Source: Actomonas aquatica
GTDB lineage: Bacteria > Verrucomicrobiota > Verrucomicrobiia > Opitutales > Opitutaceae
Reading direction: 5' to 3'
NCBI RefSeq assembly: GCF_019679435.2
Contig: NZ_CP139781.1
Coordinates: 4,894,001-4,958,000 of the forward strand
DNA: 64,000 nucleotides
The notes beneath the pieces are model-generated. The model was not told the origin of the DNA. It saw nothing but the letters and a program-made list of their open reading frames with translations, and searched no databases. Below are positions 18,259-26,713 of this stretch, in pieces (within the stretch, counting starts at the first letter, position 1; each line of letters begins with the position of its first letter). The position numbers were made by a program, and so were the translations under genes.

Positions 18259-18849
18259 ATGGGACCGGGGCTTGTCCTGATTTTCTGGGGTGTTATTTTT
18301 TCCGTGATCGCGGCGGTTTGGGTGGCGTTGGTGGTGGCGGCGATCTGGGGCTGGAAGCGCAATATTGTTTGGCTCAAATGGGGGGCGACGGTCGCCGCCG
18401 GCCTGTTTGCGGTGGCAGCGGTCGCAATCGTGGGATTTTTCGCGTTCGGCGTGTATTGGTTTTCCCGTCCGACGGAGGTGTTTCACGAAGCGTTCCGAGA
18501 ATACCCGTCGCCTGAGGTATCGGACTTGGAAAGCCGCCAGTTTTTTTTCGCCGACAACGGAGAGGTGCGGATGCGTTTCATTACGACTCGGCTGGAGTAT
18601 GAACGGCTTGTGCCGGGGGACCTTCGACCGAGTTCGGCTGAGGAGGTGCGTCGTCGAATGGGCATCCGATCAGAAGGCGATCCGGAGTGGTGGACGTTTC
18701 AGTTCAATCCGTCGTGGCAGTATGCCCTGCGGGAAACGGAACGGGATGCGAATCGAGCCGGTAAGCGGGGCTTTTTTTGGGAGCTTGAAGTGTTCGCATA
18801 CGATCCGAGTGCGAGCGTGGCATATTATTTCTTCAGCGGAATTGACTAG
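18259..18849 (+). CDS. Membrane protein of unknown function
   Basis: 196 residues from the ATG at 18259; a GTG at 18232 is an in-frame alternative. Two hydrophobic helices (about residues 3-27 and 40-62) are followed by a soluble domain of about 130 residues with several Trp and Phe residues and aromatic-rich ends (SVAYYFFSGID). No family was recognised. Local base composition is less GC-rich than its neighbours. It is flanked on both sides by hairpin arrays, so it is an island between repeats. Confidence 0.6.
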   Translation: MGPGLVLIFWGVIFSVIAAVWVALVVAAIWGWKRNIVWLKWGATVAAGLFAVAAVAIVGFFAFGVYWFSRPTEVFHEAFREYPSPEVSDLESRQFFFADNGEVRMRFITTRLEYERLVPGDLRPSSAEEVRRRMGIRSEGDPEWWTFQFNPSWQYALRETERDANRAGKRGFFWELEVFAYDPSASVAYYFFSGID

Positions 18850-19024
18850 CTGATCGGTTCGCTGCCGGCATCCGGCTTGGTGGTCTTCGCTCCGGGGCTC
18901 AACGTTGTTGATTTGCGATCCCCTCCAGGTGGCAGGTGTCGGCCAGGAAGGCGGGAAAAGGCGGTGCGGTTCAGGATGCAAAATGGGGTCTTGGCCTGGG
19001 TAGCAGAGGGAAGTTCACGGCCAG

Positions 19025-19075
19025 TTTTACTCCTCAAGCGGAGTAATGCTGAAATACTCCTGATGTGGAGTAGTG
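19025..19075. repeat. Pair of TACTCC hairpins
   Basis: Two tandem hairpins share the same stem with different loops: TACTCC-TCAAGC-GGAGTA at 19028-19045 and TACTCC-TGATGT-GGAGTA at 19055-19072. The loops are six bases, unlike the 2-3-base loops of the neighbouring array. They lie in otherwise featureless intergenic sequence (18850-19140) after the membrane protein gene. Confidence 0.75.
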
Positions 19076-19145
19076 AGGGTGACCGTCTTCCCGAGTTCGC
19101 CCTCCGAACGGGTCGCGCGCGCTGCGGTTGGGGCGGTGGTGGGGG

Positions 19146-19679
19146 GCCGAGGCTGGAAGCCTCGGCCACGGTCTTTCGGTGCGCGATCGGTTGTGGGCGC
19201 GGCATCTTGCCGCGGCGGCGTGCTGGATGGGGCGGAGAGGCAATGGACGGTGTGCCGCAAGCGGCAGCCCTACACTGGAGGCGTTTAAGGGCGGCCGTTG
19301 TTGTAGCCGGGCTCGGTGAGCCCGGACCGGGGTCAACGACCCCGGCTACAGCGGGCAAGATCTTTAGGGCCGTCGCTTGCGACGTGCCGCCGGCGGAGTG
19401 GCAAGGAGGAGCGGCCGAGACGGCCGCTGCTACACTCGGACAGGAGTTGTAGCCGCGGGCGTGTCGCCCGCGTTGCGGTGGGACGGTGGTGGGGTGCCGA
19501 GGCTGGAAGCCTCGGCCACGGTGTTGCCGGTGCGGTCGGTTGTGGGCGCGGCATCTTGCCGCGGCGGGGTTGAGGGGGGGCGTGCCGCAAGCGTCAGCCC
19601 TACGATGGATGCGCTAAAGGGGCCCGTTGTTGTAGCCGGGCTCGGTGAGCCCGGGCCGGGGTCGACGACCCCGGCTACA
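19146..19679. repeat. Hairpin-module array 2 (11 modules, order E-F-G-A-B-C-D-E-F-G-A)
   Basis: Uses the same module families as array 1: E (19146, 19493), F (19193, 19541), G (19249, 19579), A (19302-19350, 19631-19679), B (19363), C (19408) and D (19447). The order is the same cycle as in array 1 but entered at E. Linkers between modules are also largely shared (for example GCTGGATGGGGCGGAGAGGC between F and G). The last G copy has a mismatch in its right arm. The array sits between the convergent ends of the membrane-protein gene and the tricorn-like gene. Confidence 0.9.
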
Positions 19680-19723
19680 GTTCCGAGGTGAGTGGCGATG
19701 CGATTTGCGATGTCATCGATCAT

Positions 19724-19754
19724 AAAAAAGGCGCCGCGGGTAGCGGCGCCTTTT
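19724..19754 (-). terminator. Strong intrinsic terminator of the tricorn-like gene
   Basis: Perfect stem AAAAGGCGCCGC (19726-19737) and GCGGCGCCTTTT (19743-19754) with a five-base loop. On the minus strand the stem is followed by TTTTTT, so it terminates the gene ending at 19774. The flanking A and T runs allow it to work in both directions. Confidence 0.88.
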
Positions 19755-19773
19755 GCGTAACGGGAGCGTGGGA

Positions 19774-22700
19774 TCAGAGGCTCTTGTCCGGGTGAGGAGG
19801 TGGCGGGGGCAGGCCGGTTTCGACTTGTTCGAGTTCGGCGAGCACCTCTTCGATGCCGCGGTCGAGCTGCTGGTCTTCGCCGTGGAATTCCTTCCACGGG
19901 TCGTTGTCCACCACGATGTCGGGATCGACGCCGTGACCTTCGATGACCCACTTGGAACCGTCCAAGGCATACGGGCCGCTTTCGGGTTTGTGGAGCGAGC
20001 CGCCGTCGATGAACGGCAGGGAACCCCAGATGCCGACGACGCCGCCCCAAGAGCGTTTGCCAATGAGTTTGCCGAGGCCGGCGGCGCGGAAGCGGTGGTT
20101 CACAATGTCACCGTCGGAGGCGGAGAACTCGTCCATGAGCATGACCTTGGGGCCGTAGATGGCGCCTCCTGGATCGGCTCGCGGGGTGCCGCCGCGGCGC
20201 AGTTCGATCATGGCGATTTCGCGGCTGAGGCGTTCGATGATCATGGGCGAGACGTTGCCGCCGCCGTTACCGCGCACGTCGATGATGAGCGCGTCCTTGT
20301 TGAGCTGCGGGTAGAAGCGGCGCACGAAGGCGTTGAGACCGGGGGGGCCCATGTCGGGGATGTGCAGGTAACCGACGCGGCCGTCGGTGCGCTCGGTGAC
20401 GTAGTCGATGTTGTTCTCCACCCATTGCTCGTAGTAGAGGTCGGCCTCGTCGCCGATGGGGACGATGGTGACATCGCGGGCGCCTTCGGTGGTGGGCGTG
20501 CCGTTGACGGTGAGCTTCACCTGCGCGCCGACTTTGCCGATGAGGGCCTCGAAGAGGTTGTTCATCTCGGCGACGGGACGGCCGTCGATGGCGAGGATGT
20601 AGTCACCTTCGCTGACGTTGACGCCGAGCTCGGTGAGGGGGGAGCGGGTGTTGGAGTGCCAGTTGGCACCCGGCAGGATGTGATCGATGCGGTAGGCGCG
20701 GCTGGCTTCGTCGCGGGAAACCTGGGCACCGAGCAGGCCGGTCTGGATGCGCGGGGCGTTGTTGCGATCGCCGCCGCCGACGTAGGCGTGGCCGATGTGG
20801 AGCTCACCGATCATCTCACCGATGAGGTAGGTGAGGTCGTTGCGGGTGGCGACCGACGGCACGAGCGCGCCGTATTTGTCGTGCATGGCCTGCCAGTCGA
20901 CGCCGTGCATGTTGGCGTCGTAGAAGAAGTCGCGCATCTGGCGCCAGCTCTCGTCGAAGATCTGGGCCCACTCGGCGCGGGGATCGACGACCATCTTTAG
21001 GCCGGAGAGGCTGATCTTGTTCTCGGGCTTGAGCTCGATCTTGCCCTTGGCGGGGAGGTCGATGAGCGAGAAGGAACCGTGGCCGGCGACGACCAACATC
21101 TTCTTGTGGTCGGCCGTGATCTCGAAGCCGTTGTAGGCGCCGAGCACAGTCTCTTCGCGGTCCTCGAGGCTGTAGCGCACGATGACGGGCTGACGGCCGC
21201 TGTCGCCGCCGAAACCTTCACCGCCGTGGCCGCCGGTGACGGCACTGCCGGGCTCGCGGTAGTAGTAGACGTTGCCGTCGACGAGGTAGAGGCTGCGGTA
21301 GTTGGAGGGCTCGATGGGGAGCGCGATGACCCGGTCGTAGAGACCGTCGGTGTCGACCTTGACGGTGATGGCGGGCTCGGCGTCTTCGTCGTCGGCCTTC
21401 TTCTCGTCGTCGGATTTTTCGTCAGCGTCGGACTTGGCGTCGTCGGCCGGTTTGTCTTCGGCGATCTTCACCTCGTCGCTGCGCGGGGCGAAGGGCGACT
21501 CGGTGTCCTTGGCGAGGGCGACCATGTAAACGCGCTCCATGTCCATGTAGGCGTAGTTCCACTCGACGTCGGAGTAGATGGGATTGAAGTCGCGGGCGGA
21601 GGCAAAGAGCAGCCATTTGCCGTCGTCGGAGAAGGCGGGGCTGTTGGCGTTGAACCATTCGTCGGTTGCGGCGATCTCGGTGCCGTCGGTGACGTTGGTG
21701 AGCATGACGCGGGTGGAGCCGGCGGCGACGTTGCGCACCCAGGCGACCCAGTTGGAGTCGGGCGCCCACGTGTAGCTGTAGATGGGCGACTCGGGGTTGG
21801 TGGCGAGGTCGGTGACGGTCTTGGACTCGACGTCGACCATGCGCAGGCGTTGGTCGCGGTCGGCCCAGAGGAGCTTCTTGGAGTCGGGTGACCAATCGAT
21901 GCCGAAGGCGTAGGACGTGGCGTCGTCGGTCAGCTGGGTGGCCTCGCCGCTGCCGTCCTGGGCGCGCAGGTAGAGTTCGAACTCGCCGGTGGCGTCGGAC
22001 AGGTAAGCGACCCACTTGCCGTCGGGCGACCAGGTGGCGGAACGCTCATGGACGCCGGGGGTGTTGGAGAGGTTGCGGGTCGGACCGTGTTGGGCGGGGA
22101 CGGTGAAGACCTCGCCGCGGGCGACGACGGTGACGCGGGCGCCGTCGGGGGACGGGCTCACGCTCTCGACGTAGTTCTCGACCGAGCGGTAGGACGGACG
22201 GGTGTCGGTGCGGTCGTCGATGACGGTGATCGGCACGACGGCGGCGGTCTGGGTGGCGAGATCGAAGCGCCAGATCTGGCCGGCGTTTTCGAAGACGACG
22301 GCGTCGGGTCCGAGGGAGGGGAACTTCACGTCGAAGTCGGTGAAGTGGGTGAGCTGCTTGATCTCCTTGGTGGTGAGGTCGACCGAGAAGAGGTTGGCGC
22401 GCGGGGTGCGTTCGGAGACGAAGTAGACGTGGTTGTCGGAGGCCCACATCGGGAAGATGTCCTGGGCGGGATCGTTGGTGAGGTTCTCGAGCTCGCCGCT
22501 TTTGAGGTCGAGGATCCAGACGTCGTCGGCCATGCCGCCGCGGTAGTGTTTCCAGGTGCGGAATTCGCGGAAGATGCGGTTGTAGGCGATCTTGGAATCG
22601 TCGGGCGAGAAGGTGAGGAAACCGCCGCGGGGCACGGGCAGGCGTTCCGGCACGTCGCCGTCGAGGCCGACGGTGTAGAGTTGGCCGTTGAAGGAGTTGT

Positions 22701-23157
22701 ATTCGATGGCGCGGGAGCGGAAGGCGATCTCGGGCGCGGTGTTGCGCCAGGCCATGACGATGTTGTTGGGGCCCATGCGATCGGCGAGGTCGTCGCGGCC
22801 GAGGGTGGCGCTGGTGGTGAGGCGCTGGGGTTCACCGCCGGTGGCCGGCATCACGTAGACCTCGGTGTTGCCATCGTATTGGCCGGTGAAGGCGAGCTGG
22901 GCGCCATCGGCCGAGAAGCGCGGGAAGACCGCGTAGCCGGGGGTGTTGGTGAGGCGACGGGCGGTGCCGCCGGCGACGTCGACCGTGTAGAGCTGGCCGG
23001 CGTAGGAGAAAACGATCTGCTCACCGTTGGTGGTGGGGAAGCGCAGCAGACGCGTGGAGGAGGAGGACGACTCTCCGGCCGCGAAGACCGAAGCCGACAG
23101 AAGAATGGCGAGGAGCGACGTTAGGTAATAACGGCTCCGCCCAAGTAGTGTGTGCAT
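19774..23157 (-). CDS. Tricorn-like periplasmic S41 protease
   Basis: 1127 residues from the ATG at 23157; a TTG at 23169 is less likely. A signal peptide (LLAILLSASVFAAG) is followed by beta-propeller repeats of the PD40 type (for example LTNTPGYAVFPRFSADG, SATWSPDGKWVAYLSD), a low-complexity Asp/Glu/Lys linker (about residues 570-600), a C1-type helical region, a PDZ domain with GDYILAIDGRPV and a C-terminal S41 catalytic domain. The putative nucleophile is Ser1014 in FSASDGD. Tricorn homologues degrade oligopeptides; the signal peptide places this one in the periplasm. A strong terminator follows. Confidence 0.92.
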   Translation of the reverse strand: MHTLLGRSRYYLTSLLAILLSASVFAAGESSSSSTRLLRFPTTNGEQIVFSYAGQLYTVDVAGGTARRLTNTPGYAVFPRFSADGAQLAFTGQYDGNTEVYVMPATGGEPQRLTTSATLGRDDLADRMGPNNIVMAWRNTAPEIAFRSRAIEYNSFNGQLYTVGLDGDVPERLPVPRGGFLTFSPDDSKIAYNRIFREFRTWKHYRGGMADDVWILDLKSGELENLTNDPAQDIFPMWASDNHVYFVSERTPRANLFSVDLTTKEIKQLTHFTDFDVKFPSLGPDAVVFENAGQIWRFDLATQTAAVVPITVIDDRTDTRPSYRSVENYVESVSPSPDGARVTVVARGEVFTVPAQHGPTRNLSNTPGVHERSATWSPDGKWVAYLSDATGEFELYLRAQDGSGEATQLTDDATSYAFGIDWSPDSKKLLWADRDQRLRMVDVESKTVTDLATNPESPIYSYTWAPDSNWVAWVRNVAAGSTRVMLTNVTDGTEIAATDEWFNANSPAFSDDGKWLLFASARDFNPIYSDVEWNYAYMDMERVYMVALAKDTESPFAPRSDEVKIAEDKPADDAKSDADEKSDDEKKADDEDAEPAITVKVDTDGLYDRVIALPIEPSNYRSLYLVDGNVYYYREPGSAVTGGHGGEGFGGDSGRQPVIVRYSLEDREETVLGAYNGFEITADHKKMLVVAGHGSFSLIDLPAKGKIELKPENKISLSGLKMVVDPRAEWAQIFDESWRQMRDFFYDANMHGVDWQAMHDKYGALVPSVATRNDLTYLIGEMIGELHIGHAYVGGGDRNNAPRIQTGLLGAQVSRDEASRAYRIDHILPGANWHSNTRSPLTELGVNVSEGDYILAIDGRPVAEMNNLFEALIGKVGAQVKLTVNGTPTTEGARDVTIVPIGDEADLYYEQWVENNIDYVTERTDGRVGYLHIPDMGPPGLNAFVRRFYPQLNKDALIIDVRGNGGGNVSPMIIERLSREIAMIELRRGGTPRADPGGAIYGPKVMLMDEFSASDGDIVNHRFRAAGLGKLIGKRSWGGVVGIWGSLPFIDGGSLHKPESGPYALDGSKWVIEGHGVDPDIVVDNDPWKEFHGEDQQLDRGIEEVLAELEQVETGLPPPPPHPDKSL

Positions 23158-23411
23158 TTTGCCACGCAAAGCGGTCGGGCCGTGGCTGACAAATGAGAAT
23201 CCGCGGGCGGTCGCATTTCGGTGGTCATTGCCAAAGACCGGGCGGTGCAGGTGCCGCCAGAGGCAAGTCTGAGGCGATAAATTGGGGGCATGGGCCTATG
23301 AGAGAGCCTGCACACCGATCAGTATGATAAACAAAATGTGAAATTGCCCGAGGGTCGCAGGAAAATGGCGCGGTGGGATCAGGGACTGCGCTTGTTTGGT
23401 CGATCTATAGA

Positions 23412-24914
23412 ATGATGCGATTTTTTCCGGACCCGCTACGTTGGGGGGCGCGCGCCTACTTGGTGGGAGGCGCGTTATTTGGCTGTCTGTTTCCGTTGGG
23501 AGCGATGGTGGTGCTCAGCTGGCAGGCGGGGGAGGGGGTTGTTTGGGGGCGGGCGTGGCAGGAACAGGCCAGCAATCCCTTGCTTTGGATTATCGACACG
23601 GCGCCGCTGTTCTTGGGCGTTTTTGCCTATGAAGTGGGGCGTCGCCAGGAAGCGATCGAAGCCATCAATACCTCGCTGCAGGAGCAGGTGAATCAGCAGA
23701 CGCATGATCTGGTGCAGGCCAATACGTCGCTGCGGCTGGAGGTGCGGGCGAAACGGGAGCGCGAGGAGGAGTTGGTGTTGGCCACGCGGCAGGCCGAGGC
23801 GGGCACGCGGGCGCGCGATCGTTTTATTTCGAGTATCAGTCATGAGTTGCGCACTCCGATGAACGGGGTGGTGGGCATGGCGGAGGAGCTCGCGCGGTCG
23901 CCGCTCAACGAGGAGCAGCAGCGCGCGCTCGAGACGCTGCAATACTCGGCGCGTCACATGATCGGTCTGCTCGACGATGTGTTGGAGTTGGCCAAAGCGA
24001 CGGCGCGGGAGGTGGTGCTCGACAACACCGAGTTCACTTTGGCTCCGATTCTCGATCTGGTCGAAAAATCCACTCAGGCGGACTGCGCGGCCAAAGGCGT
24101 CAAACTTGTGGTGCAGCGTCCGGCATCGGCGGTGCCGCCGCTCATGGGCGACCCGCTGCGACTCGGACAGATCCTGCTCAATCTGGTTAACTGGGCAGTG
24201 GCTTTCGCGGAAGGGCCGGTCGTCACCCTGAACGTCACGGCCGAGCCCGGCAAAGACGACGCGCTCGATGTGCGCTTTGAGATCGAGAACCCGCAGACTC
24301 AACCACTCACGCGCGATCGCACCTGGCAGGACAAGGATGCGCGGGAACACGAGGGCACCGACAGCATCAGCCTCAACGTCGCGCGCATGTTACTCAAGTT
24401 GCACGGTCGCACCCTCGAGCACGAACGGCCGGGGCGCGGCAGTGGCCGGTTGCGGTTCACGCTGCCGTTTGAGTTAGGGCGACCGGTGGTTGCTGCGCCT
24501 CCGACGCCAGTCGAAGCACCGCCGCAGGGGCGGGTGCTGGTGGTGGAAGACAATCTGGTGAATCGCAAGGTGGCGGTGGCGGTGCTCAAACGCATGGGCC
24601 TGGAGTATGACATCGCGGGGGATGGCGAAGAGGCCTTGGCCAAGCTGGCGGCGGGCGACTTTCAGCTCGTGCTGATGGACATCCAGATGCCGAAGATGGA
24701 CGGCATCGAAGCGACCCGACAGATCCGGGCGTCGGCCGAACCGCGGATACGCGATATCTCAATCGTGGCGGTGACCGCGTCGGTGCTGAAGTCCGACGTG
24801 CACATCTGTGCGCAAGCCGGCATGGATGACTTTTTGGCCAAGCCCTACAAAAACGCCGACCTGATCGATAAGGTCAGGCAGTGGCTGGCGCATCCGCGCT
24901 CGGCGGCGGCTTGA
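23412..24914 (+). CDS. Hybrid histidine kinase with degenerate ATP-binding domain
   Basis: 500 residues from the ATG at 23412; a GTG at 23373 is in frame. Two membrane helices (about 14-36 and 55-76) lead to a coiled segment and an intact HisKA domain (His144 in ISSISHELRTPMNG). The following domain is HATPase-like but lacks its motifs. Where N-box proteins have an Asn before Ala it reads NLVNWAVAF, the DxGxG box is replaced by ENPQTQP, and the GTGLGL box reads GTDSISLNV. The C-terminal receiver is intact (VVEDN, Asp423 in LMDIQMPKMDG, and the KPY lysine). It is probably unable to bind ATP normally and may act as phosphatase or phosphotransfer scaffold. No partner gene is adjacent. Confidence 0.85.
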   Translation: MMRFFPDPLRWGARAYLVGGALFGCLFPLGAMVVLSWQAGEGVVWGRAWQEQASNPLLWIIDTAPLFLGVFAYEVGRRQEAIEAINTSLQEQVNQQTHDLVQANTSLRLEVRAKREREEELVLATRQAEAGTRARDRFISSISHELRTPMNGVVGMAEELARSPLNEEQQRALETLQYSARHMIGLLDDVLELAKATAREVVLDNTEFTLAPILDLVEKSTQADCAAKGVKLVVQRPASAVPPLMGDPLRLGQILLNLVNWAVAFAEGPVVTLNVTAEPGKDDALDVRFEIENPQTQPLTRDRTWQDKDAREHEGTDSISLNVARMLLKLHGRTLEHERPGRGSGRLRFTLPFELGRPVVAAPPTPVEAPPQGRVLVVEDNLVNRKVAVAVLKRMGLEYDIAGDGEEALAKLAAGDFQLVLMDIQMPKMDGIEATRQIRASAEPRIRDISIVAVTASVLKSDVHICAQAGMDDFLAKPYKNADLIDKVRQWLAHPRSAAA

Positions 24915-25011
24915 GGGCGACGCAGGATCGGCCGATCCCGCGCGGGCCACGCTTTCGCCTCCGGCTCAAGCGCAGCTACTTTATGGCAGCTCGGTTTTTC
25001 GAGACGGCCGT

Positions 25012-26496
25012 CTAGTTGGCGGCTTTGAGCAGGCGGATGTTGAAGAGCCACCACTTGCCGTCGTCGCGGCGTTCCATGCGGGCCATGATCTCCTGGCCGT
25101 CGGCGACGAGGGGGATGACACGGGGATCGACGCTGAACTGCATGGTCATGGCTTTCATCACGCCGGGCACCTCCTCGTGCGCGACGAGCAGGGCGTTGCG
25201 TTCCGTCATGACTTTTTCGATACGTCCGCGCATGGCGTGGCCGCGGCTGGTGTCTTCCTGCGGACCGCAGCCGCAGTCGTCGACCGCGGCGCCCTCTTCG
25301 AGCGGCAGGGTGGCGATGTAGCTGGCGACGCCGGTGGGCTCGGGGCGGAGAATGAGCAGGCGGGCGGGTTGGTCGCTGCGGTTGTCGAGCAAGGTCATGC
25401 GCGGCCGGTCGTGGGGCGCGGCGGACGCCTCGCTCGGCGGCAGGGGCAGGCGGTCGATGGCGTGCATGACGCCCTCGGCGTCGACGCGGCGCAGGGCGTA
25501 GGTGCCGGGCGCTTCGACCCAACCGACCCACTGGCTGCCGTCGCGGGTGACGGCGACGGAGGCGCGGCCGATCGGGCGGGCGTCGGGATCGCTGACCGGA
25601 CCGACGAGGTTCCAGCTGCGGCCGATGTTGTTGGAGCGGGCGGTTTTGACGACTGGCTCGCCGTCGGCGGCAGTGAACCAGGCGGCGGCCACGTGGGCAC
25701 CGCGGCGGGAGAGGGCGGGACCGTTGACCGGGCAGGCATTGATGGTCCAACCGTCGCTGGTGGGCGCGGTGGCCTCGGTCCAGGCGCCGCGACTGTAGCG
25801 GCGGTAGGCGATGTCGCGCACCTCGTCGTCGCTGCGATCGCGGTAGGCGAGGAGCACGGAGCCGTTGGGCAGGACGGTGGTGGCGAGGCTGCAGCAATCG
25901 CAGACGCGATCGTCGATCAGAGTATCCGGTTCATCACTACCGAGCAGGCGGCTGCGCAATTGCATGGGACCGCCGTCGGTGTGGGCGCGACCGTCGAGCC
26001 AGACGGCCAGCCACTTGCCATTGATGAGCGGAGTGATGGTGGCAAATTCGGTGACGTGGCTCTCGATCGAAAGCGGGGCCGGGGGACTCCAGGTTTGGCC
26101 GTGGTTGTCGGAAGTGGCGTAAACGGCGTGGTAGGCGTGCGAGTGAGCGTCGCCGTCACCGCGTTCGAACCAGACGGCGGCGACCTTGCCGCGCAGACCG
26201 GCGGCGACGGACGGCGTGTCGGCGCTGTTGATGAACCAATTGGATCCGCTGGCGACGGTGCCGGGAGCGAGCCAAGCGTCGGCTTCGCGGTCGAAGCGCG
26301 TGATGCGCAGGGCGTGGCCGCCGTCGGTCGTGGGTTCCACCCAGGAGGCGTAGAGCGAACCATCGTAGGCGCTGGCCAGCTGCGGGGCAGTGGAGCCCGG
26401 GGCGGCGTCGAGCTGCAGGGCGTCGAAGCGCACCGGCTGAGCCCACAAAGGCGCGACAAGAAGGAGGGCGAGACGGAGCAGCGGCAGAAGCTTCAT
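25012..26496 (-). CDS. BNR-repeat (sialidase-like) protein fused to CusF-type copper-binding domain
   Basis: 494 residues from the ATG at 26496; an ATG at 26511 is equally placed. After a signal peptide (LLRLALLLVAPLWAQ) comes a propeller region with Asp-box motifs such as TSDNHGQTW and ARSNNIGRSW, and a CDCC cluster at about residue 200. The C-terminal 75 residues match the CusF-type fold: GRIEKV, HEEVPGVMKAMTMQFSV and a final WWLFNIRLLK. In CusF the His and Met residues bind Cu(I) or Ag(I). Sialidase catalytic residues are not evident, so a copper-handling role is more likely than glycosidase. A second CusF-type gene is at 29527. Confidence 0.8.
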   Translation of the reverse strand: MKLLPLLRLALLLVAPLWAQPVRFDALQLDAAPGSTAPQLASAYDGSLYASWVEPTTDGGHALRITRFDREADAWLAPGTVASGSNWFINSADTPSVAAGLRGKVAAVWFERGDGDAHSHAYHAVYATSDNHGQTWSPPAPLSIESHVTEFATITPLINGKWLAVWLDGRAHTDGGPMQLRSRLLGSDEPDTLIDDRVCDCCSLATTVLPNGSVLLAYRDRSDDEVRDIAYRRYSRGAWTEATAPTSDGWTINACPVNGPALSRRGAHVAAAWFTAADGEPVVKTARSNNIGRSWNLVGPVSDPDARPIGRASVAVTRDGSQWVGWVEAPGTYALRRVDAEGVMHAIDRLPLPPSEASAAPHDRPRMTLLDNRSDQPARLLILRPEPTGVASYIATLPLEEGAAVDDCGCGPQEDTSRGHAMRGRIEKVMTERNALLVAHEEVPGVMKAMTMQFSVDPRVIPLVADGQEIMARMERRDDGKWWLFNIRLLKAAN

Positions 26497-26602
26497 GGGT
26501 CGAAGGCGCATATTGAAGTCAGGGTGCGGGCGTTGCCAAGTCTGAGGCGGTGGTGGACGGGTGGCCGGGTGGCGGAGGGGCAGATGGAGAGGGGGAGGAG
26601 AA

Positions 26603-26638
26603 GGAAAACCGCGAAAGACGCGAAGGGCGCGAAGCCAG
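26603..26638. repeat. Single arm of a CGCGAA-type repeat
   Basis: The stretch contains AACCGCGAAAGACGCGAAGG followed by GCGCGAAG. It resembles one arm of the long palindromes seen at 5.1, 7.4 and 56.8 kb but no inverted partner was found nearby. It lies between the divergent BNR-CusF and DUF3160 genes. Confidence 0.4.
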
Positions 26639-26713
26639 CAGGGTGGATAAGATGTCGGTTGTTTATCTTTTTTCGGGATCTAAGTAATTTGGAACTGGAT
26701 CGTTGTGAGAAGT

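Noticed and set aside
18850-19773. Small open frames between and inside the hairpin array
   Set aside because: All are rich in Arg, Gly and Pro from reading through hairpin repeats on either strand; none has a start with a ribosome site or a domain.
23300-23345. Promoter of the degenerate kinase around TATGAT at 23323
   Set aside because: The A/T-rich stretch and a -10-like box are visible but no -35 box at proper spacing was found.
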